Shown piece after piece: positions 6,233-7,940 of a DNA stretch of 7,940 nt. The translations under genes were made by a program, and so were the position numbers. Origin of the DNA: Actinomycetota bacterium (GTDB lineage: Bacteria; Actinomycetota; Thermoleophilia; Solirubrobacterales; 70-9); assembly GCA_005884305.1 (NCBI GenBank), contig VAYL01000101.1:1141-9080 (forward strand). Direction: 5' to 3'. Each line of letters starts with the position of its first letter. The stretch's first letter is position 1. Below the pieces are notes generated by a model, which was not told the DNA's origin, searched no databases, and saw nothing but the letters and a program-made list of their open reading frames with translations.

Positions 6233-7939
6233 TCAGCCCTTGGATGCACTCGCCTGGCCGGCCGCTGCCTTGCCGCCGACCACGTAGTGATCGATGAAGC
6301 GCTTGCAGGTGTCGTGAAGCGGGACCGTTTGCGGGCCGCCGCTCGTCGCGGCGATCCCACCAAGCCATACCTGCCGGCGCACGCCCACAAATCGCTGGAA
6401 CGAGCTCGGCTCGGAGGCGTCGACCTTGACCTTCACCGTCCCGCCCTTGGACTGCACGTTCCCCGCGGACCAGAATGAGGCTCGGCCCGGCTCGGTGAGG
6501 TACATGCCGTCGAGGGACGGCGGGAGCGTGAAGCTTCGCCCACCGGCGGACACCTGGAGCGAGACCTGGCTGTCGTACTGGAGCGAGAGGTCCCAGCGAC
6601 CACGCGGCAGCTTCATCTTCACGCTGGCCGAGCCGGGGGCGTCGAAGTACGCGCCCGGGTCCCAGGCGGAGAACTTCCGCGTGACCGGATGATCCAGAAG
6701 GGTTGCCGTGCCCTGATGACTTGCGATGCCCTTCTTCGTCCCGTCGGGACAGCCGAGTGTGCGACCGGGGGTCCCGTCCTTCTCGATTATCTGCTGCGGC
6801 GGAGTGGGACCGTCCCGCTTCCAGAGGGTGAACGACGTGGTGCGAGCCACGGGTTTGAAGTTCGGCGGCGCGCTGGACTGGTATCCGGCGCGGGTCGTGA
6901 TCGCGTAGTCGAAGTCGTCGAGGCTCTTCGGGCGAAGCGTGTCGAAGTCCATCGAGAGTCCCTGCTGCCAGACCTTCGAGCGGCCGGGCTTGACCTCCGC
7001 GGGGACATACCCGCCCGGGCGCTCCATCCGCGTGCCACGCAGCCAGTACCCCGAAAAACGGTCGACGCCGAAGAAGACGACCGAATCGTTAGGGATCAGG
7101 CCGGCGAGGCCCTCGAGCTCTGCCCCGCGCTGGTCGAACCCCACCGGCGCGGCCCGCAAAGCGAGGAAGGTGGAAACCGTGAGGCATGCGGCCACGATGC
7201 CGCCGAAGGCGTAGCGCGCGATCGTGACGTTGCGCCCGCGCAGCCGGCGCCAGCGGCCAGACGCCTCCTGGTCGAAGCCAGTGTGCCTGGGCTCGTCGTC
7301 AGACGCCCAGTTGGGGGCCAGCAGCCCCAGGAGCATGGCCATCACCACAAGCGGTGCCATCACCGCCAGGGCCTTGGCCTCGACATAGATCGACGCGAAC
7401 AACCGCGCGCCCACATACACGATCACGGTGCTGGCTCCCACCGCCACCAGTCCCCAGTCGCGGCGCCGCACCGCCGCCGCCGCCCCGATCAGCGCCGCGA
7501 TCAGCGCGATCGCGATCGCGATGTAGGCGCCGTCCACCTCGCCCCGGACGATGCGGAAGTCGCCCTGAGGCCAGATCCCCAGCGCCTCGCCGGGAAACAC
7601 CGGCGACATGAGCCGCCCCGCCGACGCCTGCACCATCCCAACCTTGCCGACGAACCCCGAGAGCTGTGACGCGGAGAACGCGACGACCGCGACCAGGACG
7701 AGCCCGACCGCGATGATCATCCGCCGGTGACGTCGCACAACACCGCGCGCCGCCGCGGCGTCGATTCGCAGGCCGCCGGTCACGAGCTCCAGGACCACCC
7801 AGATGGGCAGGGCGAGGGCGAACCAGATGAGGCCGGGGATGCTGTAGACGAAGATGCTCGACGCCGCCAGCAGGATCAGGACGATGATCAGCGCGCGGCG
7901 CGGATGTACCCCGCCCCCGTAGTCCGGCTTTCGGTTGAG
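6233..7939 (-). CDS. Multi-pass membrane protein with large soluble C-terminal domain, probably GT-C glycosyltransferase-like; 5' end outside window
   Basis: The frame is open to the right edge, giving the last 568 residues of a longer protein. Numbering from the window edge, hydrophobic segments lie at about 16-34, 36-53, 74-90, 138-157, 161-181, 189-207 and 245-261. They are followed by roughly 300 mostly polar residues, probably outside the cytoplasm. That region includes IPNDSVVFFGVDRFSGYWLRG (282-302) and a late section rich in alternating hydrophobic residues that looks like a beta-sandwich (KLPRGRWDLSLQYDSQVSLQV, then TVKVKVDASE). Two Cys at 397 and 545 could form a disulfide. The layout (many helices, then a soluble domain) fits GT-C glycosyltransferases or related polyprenyl-linked sugar transferases, but the catalytic N-terminal loop is not in the window, so the class is an inference. 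GTG at 7798 is an internal codon rather than the start, because membrane-type sequence (YSIPGLIWFALALPIW) continues upstream of it. It ends 26 bases before ST1. Confidence 0.75.
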   Translation of the reverse strand, partial: LNRKPDYGGGVHPRRALIIVLILLAASSIFVYSIPGLIWFALALPIWVVLELVTGGLRIDAAAARGVVRRHRRMIIAVGLVLVAVVAFSASQLSGFVGKVGMVQASAGRLMSPVFPGEALGIWPQGDFRIVRGEVDGAYIAIAIALIAALIGAAAAVRRRDWGLVAVGASTVIVYVGARLFASIYVEAKALAVMAPLVVMAMLLGLLAPNWASDDEPRHTGFDQEASGRWRRLRGRNVTIARYAFGGIVAACLTVSTFLALRAAPVGFDQRGAELEGLAGLIPNDSVVFFGVDRFSGYWLRGTRMERPGGYVPAEVKPGRSKVWQQGLSMDFDTLRPKSLDDFDYAITTRAGYQSSAPPNFKPVARTTSFTLWKRDGPTPPQQIIEKDGTPGRTLGCPDGTKKGIASHQGTATLLDHPVTRKFSAWDPGAYFDAPGSASVKMKLPRGRWDLSLQYDSQVSLQVSAGGRSFTLPPSLDGMYLTEPGRASFWSAGNVQSKGGTVKVKVDASEPSSFQRFVGVRRQVWLGGIAATSGGPQTVPLHDTCKRFIDHYVVGGKAAAGQASASKG

Positions 7940-7940
7940 G

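Noticed and set aside
6207..6368. Upstream extension of the ST1 frame to 6368
   Set aside because: It runs through the end of the membrane protein gene. The ATG at 6206 in the short gap is the natural start.
7498..7522. Repeated GATCGC units resembling a short tandem repeat
   Set aside because: They encode a membrane helix with alternating Ile-Ala codons, so codon bias explains the repetition.
472..7669. Long open frames on the plus strand, for example 472-1047, 1212-1976, 2539-3297, 3456-4280, 5634-6221 and 6689-7669
   Set aside because: They lie antisense to well-supported genes, their proteins are Arg/Pro/Ala-rich with no family motifs, and open antisense frames are expected at this GC content.
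7796..7798. GTG at 7798 as the start of the membrane protein
   Set aside because: The same frame continues without a stop to the window edge and encodes another plausible membrane segment, so the gene begins outside the window.

Overview
All recognisable genes in this window lie on the minus strand. They form one tightly packed, co-directional cluster, read from about 7940 down to 1. Base composition is very GC-rich and codons strongly prefer G or C at the third position. Protein style is rich in Arg, Ala and Gly, which suggests a high-GC actinobacterium. A soil lineage such as Thermoleophilia/Solirubrobacterales is my guess, from general resemblance only. No rRNA, tRNA, mobile element, CRISPR array or clear terminator was seen, and no stretch over 300 bases lacks a gene.

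Layout in transcription order: (1) 7939-6233, the C-terminal part of a multi-pass membrane protein with a large soluble C-terminal domain, cut by the right edge and plausibly a GT-C type glycosyltransferase. (2) 6206-5184, an intact sulfotransferase-family protein (called ST1 here). (3) 5187-4178, a paralogous sulfotransferase (ST2) whose frame is broken by a probable one-base deletion near 4930. (4) 4181-3414, a third, shorter paralogue (ST3) with a degraded PAPS-binding loop and an internal deletion. (5) 3414-1786, a MurG-like GT-B glycosyltransferase with an extra C-terminal domain. (6) 1757-789, a sulfotransferase of a different subfamily (ST4). (7) 789-1, the N-terminal part of a Wzx/MATE-like polysaccharide flippase, cut by the left edge.

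Genes 2-3, 3-4, 4-5 and 6-7 overlap by 1 or 4 bases (GTGA or TGATG junctions). The other two gaps are under 30 bases. This is the signature of one operon with translational coupling, and any promoter must lie beyond 7940.

Taken together, the genes point to assembly, sulfation and export of a cell-surface glycan or glycolipid. The glycosyltransferases would build it, the soluble sulfotransferases would modify it from PAPS on the cytoplasmic side, and the flippase would move it across the membrane. The concentration of four sulfotransferase-family genes, at different stages of apparent divergence or decay, is the most unusual feature. Function is inferred from family motifs and context. The real substrate and even the sulfated nature of the product are not shown by the sequence.
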